Below are positions 8,171 to 17,015 of a DNA stretch of 64,000 bases, one piece after another. Source of the stretch: Lachnospiraceae bacterium KM106-2. GTDB lineage: Bacteria > Bacillota > Clostridia > Lachnospirales > Lachnospiraceae. The notes beneath the pieces are model-generated. The model was not told where the DNA came from, did not search any database, and saw only the letters and a list, made by a program, of their open reading frames with translations. Within the stretch, counting starts at the first letter, position 1. Each line of letters opens with the position of its first letter. A program made the translations under genes and the position numbers. The stretch is taken from assembly GCA_009731425.1 (NCBI GenBank), contig AP018794.1, forward strand, positions 496,001 to 560,000. Direction: 5' to 3'.

Positions 8171-8440
8171 ATTAACTAGGAAACTTCTCTTCGAGCAGCA
8201 TCCTAGTTAATAAAAAGGCTTTCTAAAAGAAGAAAGCCAGGATGTGCACTCGCGCGGAAGGAAGGTATCACTTTGTGATCGCGTTCGGCACGGAGAGTTT
8301 GGCGAGCCAAACTCTTTTTTACGCGAACAACGAGCCAAAGTGATACTTGTATCACCTTGGCGACTGTCGCGATAACGAGAGAAATTCGCAAAGCGTGCAT
8401 CTCTCGAGTATGCGAACAACGAGCCAAAGTGATTGTTCGT
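8171..8440 (+). repeat. Structured intergenic repeat, copy A (left and right modules)
   Basis: The left module (8171-8320) starts right after the riboswitch terminator T-run and matches 61342-61490. It contains three inverted repeats: ATTAACTAGGA/TCCTAGTTAAT (8171-8181, 8201-8211), GGCTTTCT/AGAAAGCC (8217-8238) and AGAGTTTGG/CCAAACTCT plus six Ts (8294-8320), the last being terminator-like. The right module (8321-8440) matches 39111-39255 and carries a 20-base direct repeat (from GCGAACAACGAGCCAAAGTG) at 8323 and 8412, 89 bases apart. Within it, CGAGAGA/TCTCTCG (8376-8382, 8400-8406) encloses CGCAAAGCG. GC content is above that of neighbouring genes. Confidence 0.8.
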
Positions 8441-8478
8441 ATAGAGGTATTGTTAAGAGATTCAAGGAGGAATAAAGT

Positions 8479-10800
8479 TTGAAGGATAATAATAAGGTAC
8501 GGCGAGTCGCACTTATGTTGACAGTCTGCTTATTCATAGGAAGTTTAGCTTCCAGTAATTATGTTATTGCGACAACGATCAATTCCGTCACGGGGACGGA
8601 TACAAAAGACCAGCAGGAAGAGAATCTGCTGCCCTTAGAGGAAGCTCTCTATTCTATTCCCACGGATTGGGAGAATGATGTATGGGTGAATCGTGATTAT
8701 AAGGAACTTACGATAGGGGAAACCGACCAGATCTATCCAAGAAGAATTCCTCAGATTGTTGGAAGCAGTGTTGCCAATGATATCTGGCGACCAACATTTC
8801 ATTTCACGATCGTTGAGGGAGATAGTGTTACACTAAATCATAAAGACTCCAATCAAGATGCTACTGTAACTGCAGTGAAACCGGGAATTTCTATTATTAA
8901 GGTTACATATGATAGGACCACATATAAAGGAACAACATATGGAGCATCTTCAAATAGCAACAGTGCTTACATTATTTATGAGGTTGCTGAAAAAGGGAAT
9001 AGAGCAGATATCAAGATCGAGACATCTATTACGGAGACACCATATGACACAGTTTACTATCAAAATGGGAATTATGTACCTTATACTTTTACCGTTAGTA
9101 CCGATCGTGCAAAGAGCAGAGTTGTAAGCTGCAACGGTAGTATTTTAAAAGGGGAGGATGGAAGTTATACAGCACGATTAGAGAATCGAAGTAATATAAT
9201 CGGAATTACAGCAACGGATCAAGAAGGGAAGACAAGATCGAAGTATTATGTGATCGATGCTAGAAAGATTGCAATCTCTGTTGTAAATAAAACAAGAGGG
9301 GGAACTAAGATCTTTGCCGGCGATAAAATTGGAATCTCATTTAAAGGGATTACCAATCCAGTTCCCAAATTGGCATCAATCTATAATCCAACCTTTTATA
9401 GTCCCAACTATGGAAATAAAGGGACTTGTGTGACTTATACCAATGAATTACTTGGGAAAGTAAGCGGCTATTGTAAACAATGGGATTTAGCCACGAATAA
9501 TACTATCGAAGTTCAGTTTCAGAAAGAAGGTACCTATACCTTTACCAACGGACAGATTACAAGTCAGTGGTGGGGAGAGAAACTTGGTACCGATCGAGAA
9601 GTAATTACTCTACCTCAAAATACGAATGCAGCAACAAACGAAGGAACATTCTCTTCGTTGCCAGAGTTTACGATTGAGGTCGAAAAGGCAGGAGAGAATA
9701 CACCAGCTGTTACGGGAATTCAATTAAATAAGAAACGTATCTCTTTGTTAGAGGGAGGTAAGTATCAATTAAGAGCGAAGGTGTTACCAAGAACTGCAGG
9801 TAATCAGAAAATTCGTTATGAAAGTTCTGCTCCTTCCTATGTAAAAGTAAACCAAGAAGGAAAGATAACAGCAATTAAGGCGACTGGCAATAAACAAGTG
9901 ATGGTTCGTGCTATTTCAGACGAGGGAAATTATATAGCATCTTGTAAGGTGCAAGTTAATAAAAAACCAGTAATTGATTTTGATCAGGCAGAGGAATCCG
10001 TATCACCAAAGCCAACGAAGGCACCACAGCGAACCAAAGAGCCGGATAAGGATAAAGATCAAAAGAACCAAACGGCAACGCCGGTACCAAGTGCGAGTAC
10101 AAAACCGGTCCAATCGACAGAATCTTTATCAAAAGAAGCCAAGGAAGTAAAAAAAGTAGTGACTTCTTTGAATAAGAAGTTTAGTGATAAAGATTTACTC
10201 AAGACTTATCGAATCTATAATGCTTTATCGAAGAAGGAAAAGAAAAAGGTTGATCCAAATGGCCTTTTGAAACAAGCAGTCGAAAAGATGATTAAAACCA
10301 ATCATCAAGATAAGAAAACGGATATAACAATCTGGAATGCAGAGAATCAGACTCGCTTAGTAGTAGAGGAAAAAGAGGATCTTATCACAAAGATGCAGCA
10401 GAAGGTAAGAGGATATACCTTAATTAAATTGTGGAATATTAGTCTTTTTGATATTGAGACGGACAAAGAGGTAGAGCCTGAGAAGACAGTAAAGATCAGT
10501 GTCCCGCTAAAAGAATCGGATGATTATGATGGTTATGTCATCGTGCATTTTACAGATGATGGAAAGGTCCATTATATAAAAGCAGAACTAAAGGCAGATC
10601 AGCTGATCTTTGAGACACCAAGCTTATCAAACTTTGGAATTATCGGATATCAGGGGGCGTCACCATTAGATCTGAATGCGGCAGTAAAGAAGGAAGATCA
10701 TATTCCATGGACAGTAGTTGGAATCGGAGCAGGACTTATTTTACTACTTGGTGTGGTCATGGGATATCGTATGAAAAATAGAACGAAATCAGCAGAATAG
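8479..10800 (+). CDS. Large secreted, membrane-anchored surface protein with Ig-like domain
   Basis: A 773-residue protein with an N-terminal signal sequence (about residues 1-31), a long beta-rich ectodomain, an Ig-like (BIG2 type) domain at about residues 410-495 (VTGIQLNKKRISLLEGG opens it), a Lys/Pro/Thr linker, a further domain at about 555-730, and one C-terminal membrane helix (about 742-762) with a basic tail. No LPxTG motif is visible, so the helix is the anchor. The TTG start at 8479 follows AAGGAGG at 8464-8470. As first gene after the cobalamin riboswitch, ahead of a transcobalamin-like protein and an ECF transporter, it may capture corrinoids or corrinoid carriers at the surface; that is inference from position only. 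Confidence 0.75.
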   Translation: MKDNNKVRRVALMLTVCLFIGSLASSNYVIATTINSVTGTDTKDQQEENLLPLEEALYSIPTDWENDVWVNRDYKELTIGETDQIYPRRIPQIVGSSVANDIWRPTFHFTIVEGDSVTLNHKDSNQDATVTAVKPGISIIKVTYDRTTYKGTTYGASSNSNSAYIIYEVAEKGNRADIKIETSITETPYDTVYYQNGNYVPYTFTVSTDRAKSRVVSCNGSILKGEDGSYTARLENRSNIIGITATDQEGKTRSKYYVIDARKIAISVVNKTRGGTKIFAGDKIGISFKGITNPVPKLASIYNPTFYSPNYGNKGTCVTYTNELLGKVSGYCKQWDLATNNTIEVQFQKEGTYTFTNGQITSQWWGEKLGTDREVITLPQNTNAATNEGTFSSLPEFTIEVEKAGENTPAVTGIQLNKKRISLLEGGKYQLRAKVLPRTAGNQKIRYESSAPSYVKVNQEGKITAIKATGNKQVMVRAISDEGNYIASCKVQVNKKPVIDFDQAEESVSPKPTKAPQRTKEPDKDKDQKNQTATPVPSASTKPVQSTESLSKEAKEVKKVVTSLNKKFSDKDLLKTYRIYNALSKKEKKKVDPNGLLKQAVEKMIKTNHQDKKTDITIWNAENQTRLVVEEKEDLITKMQQKVRGYTLIKLWNISLFDIETDKEVEPEKTVKISVPLKESDDYDGYVIVHFTDDGKVHYIKAELKADQLIFETPSLSNFGIIGYQGASPLDLNAAVKKEDHIPWTVVGIGAGLILLLGVVMGYRMKNRTKSAE

Positions 10801-10809
10801 AGGATTTGT

Positions 10810-12039
10810 ATGAAGAAAAAGATATATGCCAATCTTGCAATGGTAATCATTATGATCGCTATTGTTTGTGGAGGCAGCTATTATGTTTTTAATTTGAAGA
10901 CAGGGCACGATAATGATCAAATTGCCACGGTAGAACGAGTAAAGGGAAATGTCGATATCGAGCGAAAAGGGATCAGTTATAGTCTTGCAGAGAAAACCAA
11001 ATTAGCAAAAGGGGACAGCATCACAACGAGAGAAGGCTCTTCTTTTGCCATTCAGATTGATGAGAAGAATGAGATGAATCTGGATGAAGATTCTATTTTA
11101 GAGATAAAAGAGAAAAATCAGTTTTCATTGAAGAGTGGAAACTTATTTGTTACGATCGAGCAGAAAGAACCAGTGATAATTCAAGTCGATTCCTATCATA
11201 TTAAGGTTTCGGATGCAACCGTTGGAGTATCCTCTTACCAAGGATCGAAATCATTTTGTGTCTTATCTGGCGAGGTAACTTACCTAAATGGAGATAAAGA
11301 AAACAAGATTTCAGATGGAATGATGGTAACCATCTCAGATGATGGAAAAGCGATAAAAGAAACGTTGAAAGCAGAATCACTTAATGATTTCTTCTTAAGT
11401 CAGGCAGGAGAATCAGCAAGTACAGCAATCAGCAAAAAAGAGATTCAAACGGTCAAAGAAGAACGTAAGGAACAAGTGGATCAGGTTGTGAAAGCTGAAA
11501 AAGAGGAGGCAACTAAAGCTCCGATTAGTAATACAGTGGAAGCTTCAACGAAGCCAAAAGCAAGCAAAGAGCCAACGAAGAAAGAAGATAAGGAAACACC
11601 AACGGCCTCCCCTAAAGCTACGTCAGCACCGACTGCAAAGCCAACGGACAAGAAATATGTGAAAGTAGCAATCGTATGTGATACGATCTTAAATAATTGG
11701 GATGATCTCAAAAAGGGAAAATCTAAATATGTTCCATCTAATGGAATGATCTTAAACGCAATGAAGATAGAATTAAAGGACGGCGATACCGCTTATGATG
11801 TATTGAAACGCGCGTGTAGTCAGAAGAACATTCAGTTAGAGGCTTCCTATACACCAGGGTATGGCAGTTATTATGTGGAAGGTATCCATCAGTTATATGA
11901 ATTTGATTGTGGCTCCGGTTCTGGTTGGACGTATAAGGTAAATGGTTATAAGCCGAATTATGGGTCAAGTAGCTATCAAGTAAAAGATGGAGATGTCATT
12001 TTGTGGTCCTATACTTGTGATTATGGAAATGACATATAA
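10810..12039 (+). CDS. FecR-like plus DUF4430 (transcobalamin-like) extracellular protein
   Basis: A 409-residue membrane-anchored protein. One hydrophobic helix (residues 5-27) is followed by a FecR-like domain (about 40-135; KGDSITTREGSSFAIQID is typical), a Thr/Pro/Lys linker (about 205-280) and a C-terminal DUF4430 domain (about 283-409). The last has the characteristic blocks DGDTAYDVLKRA, a GSGWTYKVNG turn and KDGDVILWSY. DUF4430 resembles the C-terminal domain of transcobalamin and intrinsic factor, which closes over the corrinoid. Together with the upstream cobalamin riboswitch this argues for corrinoid binding outside the cell and hand-over to the ECF transporter encoded next. Starts 9 bases after the previous stop. 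Confidence 0.8.
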   Translation: MKKKIYANLAMVIIMIAIVCGGSYYVFNLKTGHDNDQIATVERVKGNVDIERKGISYSLAEKTKLAKGDSITTREGSSFAIQIDEKNEMNLDEDSILEIKEKNQFSLKSGNLFVTIEQKEPVIIQVDSYHIKVSDATVGVSSYQGSKSFCVLSGEVTYLNGDKENKISDGMMVTISDDGKAIKETLKAESLNDFFLSQAGESASTAISKKEIQTVKEERKEQVDQVVKAEKEEATKAPISNTVEASTKPKASKEPTKKEDKETPTASPKATSAPTAKPTDKKYVKVAIVCDTILNNWDDLKKGKSKYVPSNGMILNAMKIELKDGDTAYDVLKRACSQKNIQLEASYTPGYGSYYVEGIHQLYEFDCGSGSGWTYKVNGYKPNYGSSSYQVKDGDVILWSYTCDYGNDI

Positions 12040-12053
12040 AAGGAGAGAGAAGT

Positions 12054-13682
12054 ATGGAACATATTAAAATAGAACATCTTTCCTTTAACTATCCAGAGGA
12101 AGAAAAACCAGCATTAAATGATATCTCACTTAGCATAAAGAAGGGAGAATACATCGTCATCTGTGGTATTAGTGGAAGTGGAAAGTCTACTTTATTACAA
12201 CAGCTTAAGCCGGCGATGTCTCCTCATGGAAACAGAGAGGGAACCATCTATTTTGAAGATCAGGAACTGAGTACTCTTAGCTTTGAAGAGCAGTCAAGTA
12301 AGATTGGGTTTGTCATGCAGGATCCCAGTCAACAGATCGTGACTGATAAAGTATGGCATGAACTGGCATTTGGCTTGGAGAATTTAGGACTGTCTCAAGA
12401 AGTGATTCGACAAAGAGTAGCAGAAAATGCGAATTACTTTGGAATACAGACCTGGTTTCATAAAAAAGTAACCAGTCTTTCTGGTGGTCAAAAGCAGTTG
12501 CTTAATCTGGCTGCTGTTATGGCTATGCAGCCAGATGTCTTGATATTAGATGAACCAACCAGTCAGTTAGATCCGATCGCGGCGGAAGAGTTCTTGAATA
12601 CAATTCGTAAGATCAATGCGGATTTAGGTGTTACGGTAATTATTACGGAACATCGTTTAGAAGAAATTGCACCATTTGCAGATCGAATGATCGTAATTGA
12701 TGAGGGAAAGATTTGCCTAGATGCACCTATTCGCAAAGCGGCAAGCATCCTTCATGAATTAGAACATCCTATGTTTGAAGCATTGCCGACACCGATGAAG
12801 GTGTATGCTGCTTTAAAAAAGAAAGATGGGGGCGAAAGTCCAATTACAATTCGTGAGGGAAGAAACTTTTTATCAGAGACTATTACAGAGCATCGCGAAC
12901 TTGGATTACCAAAAGAGGAGAAGATAGAAGATTCAGAGGTCATTGCTCAGATGAAGGAAGTCTATTTTCGTTATGAGAAGAAAGAGACAGATATCCTAAG
13001 AGGAGTGAACCTTCAGATCGGACAGACGGATATTTATGCGATCGTAGGTGGGAATGGAAGCGGAAAAACGACCATGCTTAAGGTGCTAAGTGGCAGTTTA
13101 AGACCATATGCAGGTAAGGTAAAGTATGCAAAAGGACAGCTAAGCCAGAATGAAATCGCATTATTACCACAGGATCCTTTATCTATTTTGATTCATCGAT
13201 CGGTTCGAGAGGACTTAATTGAGATGATTGCTACGAGTGATGGAGCTGAGCAAACAGTACTTGCTATGGCAGATAAGTTTGGAATACAACATTTACTAGA
13301 TCGAAATCCTTCTGATCTATCAGGTGGAGAGAAACAGCGTGCAGCGATTGCAAAGGTTATGTTACGAAATCCAAAGCTTCTATTGTTAGATGAACCAACG
13401 AAGGGAATGGATGCAGATCGAAAGCAACAGTTTGCAAAGTTACTCAAGGAGTTAACGAAAGAGGGCGTATCTATTGTGATCGTGTCACATGATATTGAGT
13501 TCTGCGCTCGCTATGCAACCAAAGTATCCATGTTCTTTGATGGAATCATAATGGCAACCAATACACCACGAAAGTTCTTTGCAAATAATAACTTTTATAC
13601 AACGGCAGCAAATCGTATGTGCCGACATATTTGTAAAGATGCAATAACAGAGGAGGATGTGATCATATTATGCCAATCTTAA
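12054..13682 (+). CDS. ECF transporter ATPase, two fused nucleotide-binding domains
   Basis: A 542-residue protein with two ABC ATPase domains, equivalent to EcfA and EcfA' joined. First domain: Walker A GISGSGKSTLL (about residue 36), signature LSGGQKQLLN, Walker B VLILDEPTSQLDP. Second domain: Walker A GGNGSGKTTMLK (about residue 334), signature LSGGEKQRAAI, Walker B LLLLDEPTKGMDAD. All catalytic motifs are intact. It would power uptake through EcfT (14273) and the adjacent S component. The S-component gene starts inside its 3' end (13-base overlap), so the subunits are translationally coupled. Expected at the inner face of the membrane. Confidence 0.9.
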   Translation: MEHIKIEHLSFNYPEEEKPALNDISLSIKKGEYIVICGISGSGKSTLLQQLKPAMSPHGNREGTIYFEDQELSTLSFEEQSSKIGFVMQDPSQQIVTDKVWHELAFGLENLGLSQEVIRQRVAENANYFGIQTWFHKKVTSLSGGQKQLLNLAAVMAMQPDVLILDEPTSQLDPIAAEEFLNTIRKINADLGVTVIITEHRLEEIAPFADRMIVIDEGKICLDAPIRKAASILHELEHPMFEALPTPMKVYAALKKKDGGESPITIREGRNFLSETITEHRELGLPKEEKIEDSEVIAQMKEVYFRYEKKETDILRGVNLQIGQTDIYAIVGGNGSGKTTMLKVLSGSLRPYAGKVKYAKGQLSQNEIALLPQDPLSILIHRSVREDLIEMIATSDGAEQTVLAMADKFGIQHLLDRNPSDLSGGEKQRAAIAKVMLRNPKLLLLDEPTKGMDADRKQQFAKLLKELTKEGVSIVIVSHDIEFCARYATKVSMFFDGIIMATNTPRKFFANNNFYTTAANRMCRHICKDAITEEDVIILCQS

Positions 13683-14260
13683 GTTGTAGTATCATTATCG
13701 GGATTGCCACACTTCCCTATTTGATTCGTTATCTAAAGAAGAAACTGACAATGCGGGAGGTAATCCTGGTTGGAACATTTACTCTGGCAGCCGTATTGGG
13801 GCGAGTAGTGTTTCAATTCTTTCCCTTTATTAAGCCATTGGTTGCCATCACTATGTTGGCGGGTATGTCCATGGGAATGGGTGCCGGATTCTTCTGCGGA
13901 AGCGTATCAGCAGTTTTGTCCAATTTTGTATTTGGACAAGGACCTTGGACACCTTGTCAGATGATTTGCTTCGGACTTGCAGGAGCGTTGATGGCACTAA
14001 TTTATAATAAGAAGAAAGAATCACAGCTCGCTCCTTTCATAGGCGGTATGTTAGTTCTTGTCGTGATCGGACCATTATTAGATATTTCCACAGAGATCGT
14101 AAAGGATGGAACGTTTCTTAGTGAGCAGATCGTGGCGGTGATTCATTCAGGAATTCCAGCAAATGCGGTTCATGGAATTAGTACAACAATATTTTTATTG
14201 CTTTTAAAGAATCCAGTTTTGACGAGAATTGATAGAATTTGCAAGAAATATGGAATCTAG
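13670..14260 (+). CDS. ECF transporter substrate-binding S component
   Basis: A 196-residue integral membrane protein with about six helices. The motif ITMLAGMSMGMGAGFFCGSV followed by SNFVFGQGPWTPCQM is typical of S components, where small-residue helices contact EcfT. The family resembles S components seen beside DUF4430 genes and cobalamin riboswitches. It overlaps the ATPase gene by 13 bases and is followed after 12 bases by EcfT. A corrinoid or cobalamin precursor is the likely substrate from the riboswitch context; a different vitamin cannot be excluded from the sequence. Confidence 0.82.
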   Translation: MPILSCSIIIGIATLPYLIRYLKKKLTMREVILVGTFTLAAVLGRVVFQFFPFIKPLVAITMLAGMSMGMGAGFFCGSVSAVLSNFVFGQGPWTPCQMICFGLAGALMALIYNKKKESQLAPFIGGMLVLVVIGPLLDISTEIVKDGTFLSEQIVAVIHSGIPANAVHGISTTIFLLLLKNPVLTRIDRICKKYGI

Positions 14261-14272
14261 AAAGGGGTTAGC

Positions 14273-15145
14273 ATGAGATTCGATCATTATTATCCGATAA
14301 TATCCTTTTTCTACTTTGTGAGCATCCTCTTTTGTACGATTCGATTTGATCATCCGATCTGTATTGCGATCACGTTAGTGGCAGCCTGCATCTATACAAT
14401 TCGGTTAAACGGGTTTAAGAAAATGTTCTTTTGTATTTTTGCAATTGCAGTTGGGTTTTTATATGCTATCTATTATTCTAGTTATCAGCATTTTGGGATT
14501 ACGACGTTAGCGATTAATTTTGTTGGAAATGAAATTACGTTGGAATCGATTCTCTATGGTGTGGCAAGAGGGATGATATTATCGAGTGTCCTTATGTGGT
14601 TCTCCGCAATCCATGTGATCTTTACAAGAGAGCATATCCTATTTTTATTTGGAAAGATATCATCAACCGTATCATTATTTCTATGTATGGCATTACGTAT
14701 TGTACCCGATACCGTTACTTGCTATCGTGAGATGAAACAGGCTAGAAAGTCGCTTGGCTATTCCAAGAGGAGAGTCCTTTTAGAAGAAAAACTGATTTTG
14801 TCGGCGGTGTTAACAAGACAGTTAGAATCCTTTGTGGAAAAGACAAAGTCCATGAAGAATCGAGGGTTCTCAATGAGACATCGCACTCAGTTTGCAATCT
14901 ACCGTTTTGATCATAGAGATCGTAGTCTCGTAATTGTTATGACCATGCTGGTTACAGTAATTGGGATGGGTTATGCACTGGAACAGATGAATATGAGTTA
15001 TGATCCGGAACTAGTTATGGGTAAGATGACAGGGATGAGCCTCCTCTTCTATGGAGCTTATGGCCTTTTTTGTCTTCTGCCATTTCTATTACAGACGTAT
15101 GAAGAAATACATTTTGCCAGACTACGCGCAAAGCAAATGAAATAA
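14273..15145 (+). CDS. ecfT: ECF transporter transmembrane subunit EcfT
   Basis: A 290-residue membrane protein with a cytoplasmic coupling region. The pattern ALRIVPDTVTCYREMKQARKS followed by LTRQLESFVEKTKSMKNRGF is the paired-helix coupling region of EcfT (CbiQ/BioN) proteins that docks on both ATPase domains. Membrane helices occupy about residues 5-95, 95-145 and 215-280. Last gene of the riboswitch operon; a bidirectional terminator follows immediately. Gene symbol given by function in a complete EcfA-S-T set. Confidence 0.85.
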   Translation: MRFDHYYPIISFFYFVSILFCTIRFDHPICIAITLVAACIYTIRLNGFKKMFFCIFAIAVGFLYAIYYSSYQHFGITTLAINFVGNEITLESILYGVARGMILSSVLMWFSAIHVIFTREHILFLFGKISSTVSLFLCMALRIVPDTVTCYREMKQARKSLGYSKRRVLLEEKLILSAVLTRQLESFVEKTKSMKNRGFSMRHRTQFAIYRFDHRDRSLVIVMTMLVTVIGMGYALEQMNMSYDPELVMGKMTGMSLLFYGAYGLFCLLPFLLQTYEEIHFARLRAKQMK

Positions 15146-15190
15146 AAAAACCTCATCAGCAGCATATAGCCGTTGATGAGGTTTTATTTT
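15144..15190. terminator. Bidirectional terminator between the two corrinoid operons
   Basis: CCTCATCA (15151-15158) pairs with TGATGAGG (15174-15181); there are seven As before the stem and a T-run after it, so it can work for the convergent genes on both strands. Confidence 0.85.
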
Positions 15191-15197
15191 GCTCAAA

Positions 15198-15707
15198 TTA
15201 AGATTCAGTTCCTGGTAGAAAACGTTTTAAAATAGAGTAGAGTGGCTGAAATAGAATCAGTGCTACAATTACATTTCCAATGGAATGGGTAATATCAAAT
15301 GGAATCCCGGATAGGAAGAATGCAACTCCTCCGCCAATCCCTCCTGTTATAAAGTAAGGGAAGGAACAGAGAAATCCGAAGCTAAGTCCGAATAATCCTG
15401 AAACAATGGCCCAAAAGACAGGGGAGCGATTCTTTCTAAATATCATAGTGATGATGGCTAAGATCGTCCAGACATACAAGTACATAAACCACCACAGTCC
15501 GAATCCATATACAAGTCCTTCCAAGACAGCAAATCCATAGATAATATAGTAGACATATTTGCCGAGTAGTAAGGTATATAGGATGATCAGTAATGAGACA
15601 ATTTCAATATTAGGAAGAGGTGCTAAGGCAATCTGCCCTAATAAGAGAATCGAAGTAAGCATCGCCAAGGATACTAGTAGTTTAGTATTGATCATTGAGT
15701 TCTTCAT
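15198..15707 (-). CDS. Second ECF S component
   Basis: A 169-residue protein with five or six membrane helices. Hydrophobic segments rich in Gly and Ala (for example GLWWFMYLYVWTILAI and VSGLFGLSFGFLCSF) and the size fit an ECF S component. It is encoded two bases after the DUF4430 gene on the minus strand, converging on the ECF operon. Such S-component plus DUF4430 pairs can share a common EcfA-EcfT module; here that module is encoded next door. It has no riboswitch of its own in the short leader. Substrate probably a corrinoid or related compound, by context. Confidence 0.75.
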   Translation of the reverse strand: MKNSMINTKLLVSLAMLTSILLLGQIALAPLPNIEIVSLLIILYTLLLGKYVYYIIYGFAVLEGLVYGFGLWWFMYLYVWTILAIITMIFRKNRSPVFWAIVSGLFGLSFGFLCSFPYFITGGIGGGVAFFLSGIPFDITHSIGNVIVALILFQPLYSILKRFLPGTES

Positions 15708-15709
15708 AT

Positions 15710-16099
15710 TTAATAAGTGGTAAGGGTAAGTTCAAATCGATCGCCATCCGCAAGTGGAGTGGAATCAACACCAGTATTTACGGACTTGCCTTTTTTGCTA
15801 ATACTCCAGAACTGCTTTTTGGAGTCATCCGCTTTTTCACCATCAACCGTTGTGATGAAGAGGCCATACTGCCCTTTTTCTCCTTTGACTAATTTTTCCT
15901 TTTTTAATAAGTCACCTAAGAATTTTGCATTTGTTCTATAATTAAATTCTTTTCTCGATTTGTCTAAATGTATTACGGTAACAGATACTCGTTTCTCAGA
16001 ATCATTGGTTTTTGGAGCGGTTGCCTTGTAGAGGAAAAACATTGCAACGATCAAAAGGATTAGTAATAATGCTCCAACCAGATTTTTGCGGCTTTTCAT
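15710..16099 (-). CDS. DUF4430 (transcobalamin-like) extracellular protein
   Basis: A 129-residue protein with one N-terminal membrane helix (residues 8-26) followed by a single DUF4430 domain. It shows the LGDLLKKEKLV block, a QFWSISKKGKSVNTGVDS turn where the family has W-x-Y/I-x-x-N/K-G, and the closing LADGDRFELTLTTY. It is a much shorter relative of the C-terminal domain of the 10810 gene product. The good RBS AAGGAGG precedes the ATG. Probably an extracytoplasmic ligand-binding partner of the S component encoded just after it; corrinoid binding is inferred from family and context. Confidence 0.8.
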   Translation of the reverse strand: MKSRKNLVGALLLILLIVAMFFLYKATAPKTNDSEKRVSVTVIHLDKSRKEFNYRTNAKFLGDLLKKEKLVKGEKGQYGLFITTVDGEKADDSKKQFWSISKKGKSVNTGVDSTPLADGDRFELTLTTY

Positions 16100-16141
16100 A
16101 GAATACCTCCTTAGATATATTTAATCTACGCCTTGATTCCT

Positions 16142-16170
16142 ATTATATATAGGATATAAAATATGGTCAA
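16142..16170 (-). promoter_or_regulatory. Promoter of the minus-strand DUF4430/S-component operon
   Basis: On the minus strand TTGACC (16165-16170) and TATAAT (16142-16147) are 17 bases apart. The leader to the ATG is only about 40 bases, leaving no room for a cobalamin riboswitch, so this operon seems regulated differently from the main one. Confidence 0.7.
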
Positions 16171-16209
16171 TACTATAGAAGGTACTGTCTTATATTGGAG
16201 GAGAGCAAG

Positions 16210-16794
16210 ATGGAGCGATTGCTATGTATGATGATCGGTTATGGCTGTGGAAATTTCCTGACAGCCTATTTTGTGGTGAAAATGAAACTGGATAAAAGTA
16301 TTTTTATGCTGGGATCCGGTAATCCGGGAATGACGAATACGATCCGAGTATTAGGAAAAAAGTATGGATCCATCGTTCTGGCTGGTGATCTGTCTAAGAC
16401 GATCCTAGCTTATCTCATTGGACTGATTTTAGTTCCAAAAGAGCGAGTGATCGTAGCACTTTATACCGGTATTGGTACAGTATTGGGGCATAACTATCCG
16501 ATCTGGTATCATTTTCATGGAGGAAAAGGGGTAGCAACCACTTGCATGGCTCTTGTATTAGTTGATCCGATCATTGGGATTAGTAGTTGTCTGTTAGGCT
16601 TAATTGTTGTAGTATTAGTTCATTCACTAGCCTATGGTGCGGTGATCATACCGATGATATTTTGGATCAGTACTTGCTTTGGTCAAAACAGAGAGAGTAG
16701 TATGATCACTGGTTTATTGTCTTTACTTATGTTAGTAAAACATAGGAAAGGTTTATGGGACGGGAAAGAAAAAGATGGAGGAAAAGAAAGATGA
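16210..16794 (+). CDS. plsY: Glycerol-3-phosphate acyltransferase PlsY
   Basis: A 194-residue membrane protein. The PlsY motifs are present: GSGNPGMTNTIRVLGKKYG (motif 1, about residues 36-54), GHNYPIWYHFHGGKGVAT (motif 2, about 96-113) and a short third motif near HSLAYGAV. PlsY transfers the acyl group from acyl-phosphate to glycerol 3-phosphate, the first step of membrane lipid synthesis. The usual motif 1 is GSGNIGATN, so the N-P-G-M variant is slightly unusual and may mark a PlsY paralogue. The ATG at 16210 follows GGAGG at 16197-16201; the upstream TTG overlaps that site. It overlaps the next gene by four bases. Confidence 0.85.
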   Translation: MERLLCMMIGYGCGNFLTAYFVVKMKLDKSIFMLGSGNPGMTNTIRVLGKKYGSIVLAGDLSKTILAYLIGLILVPKERVIVALYTGIGTVLGHNYPIWYHFHGGKGVATTCMALVLVDPIIGISSCLLGLIVVVLVHSLAYGAVIIPMIFWISTCFGQNRESSMITGLLSLLMLVKHRKGLWDGKEKDGGKER

Positions 16795-17015
16795 ATTTTG
16801 GAAGTACAATGAAAATGGCTAAGATGTGGAAGGAGTTTCAAGGAGAACATCCGATGTTCTGTCGATTCTTAAATGCCGTAAAAACAGAAGGAATGCGAGA
16901 AGGGACAATCTTAGAAGTAGTTGTTACAACTCCGGAAGGAAAGAAGATGACAAGTAATATTAAGGTATCGAGAAAGGACATGGAGTTATTTCAGAATTTA
17001 GGGAACCTTAAATAA
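16791..17015 (+). CDS. Hypothetical protein of 74 residues
   Basis: A small soluble protein coupled to plsY by an ATGA overlap. The product begins MNFGSTMKMAKMWKEF, continues with HPMFCRFLNAVKTEGMREGT and ends in a short beta-rich part with TPEGKKMTSNIKVS. No membrane segment or signal peptide is present. The ATG at 16791 is chosen because it overlaps the plsY stop and follows GGAGG; the longer frame from 16755 lies within plsY. I do not recognise a family. Its placement suggests a role linked to envelope lipid synthesis, without proof. Confidence 0.6.
   Translation: MNFGSTMKMAKMWKEFQGEHPMFCRFLNAVKTEGMREGTILEVVVTTPEGKKMTSNIKVSRKDMELFQNLGNLK

Noticed and set aside
8203..8427. Minus-strand open frame of 74 codons across repeat copy A, similar to one at 39032-39214
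   Set aside because: The similarity between the two translations simply reflects the shared repeat. No ribosome site precedes either frame, and the pairing pattern suggests a structured nucleic acid, not a protein.
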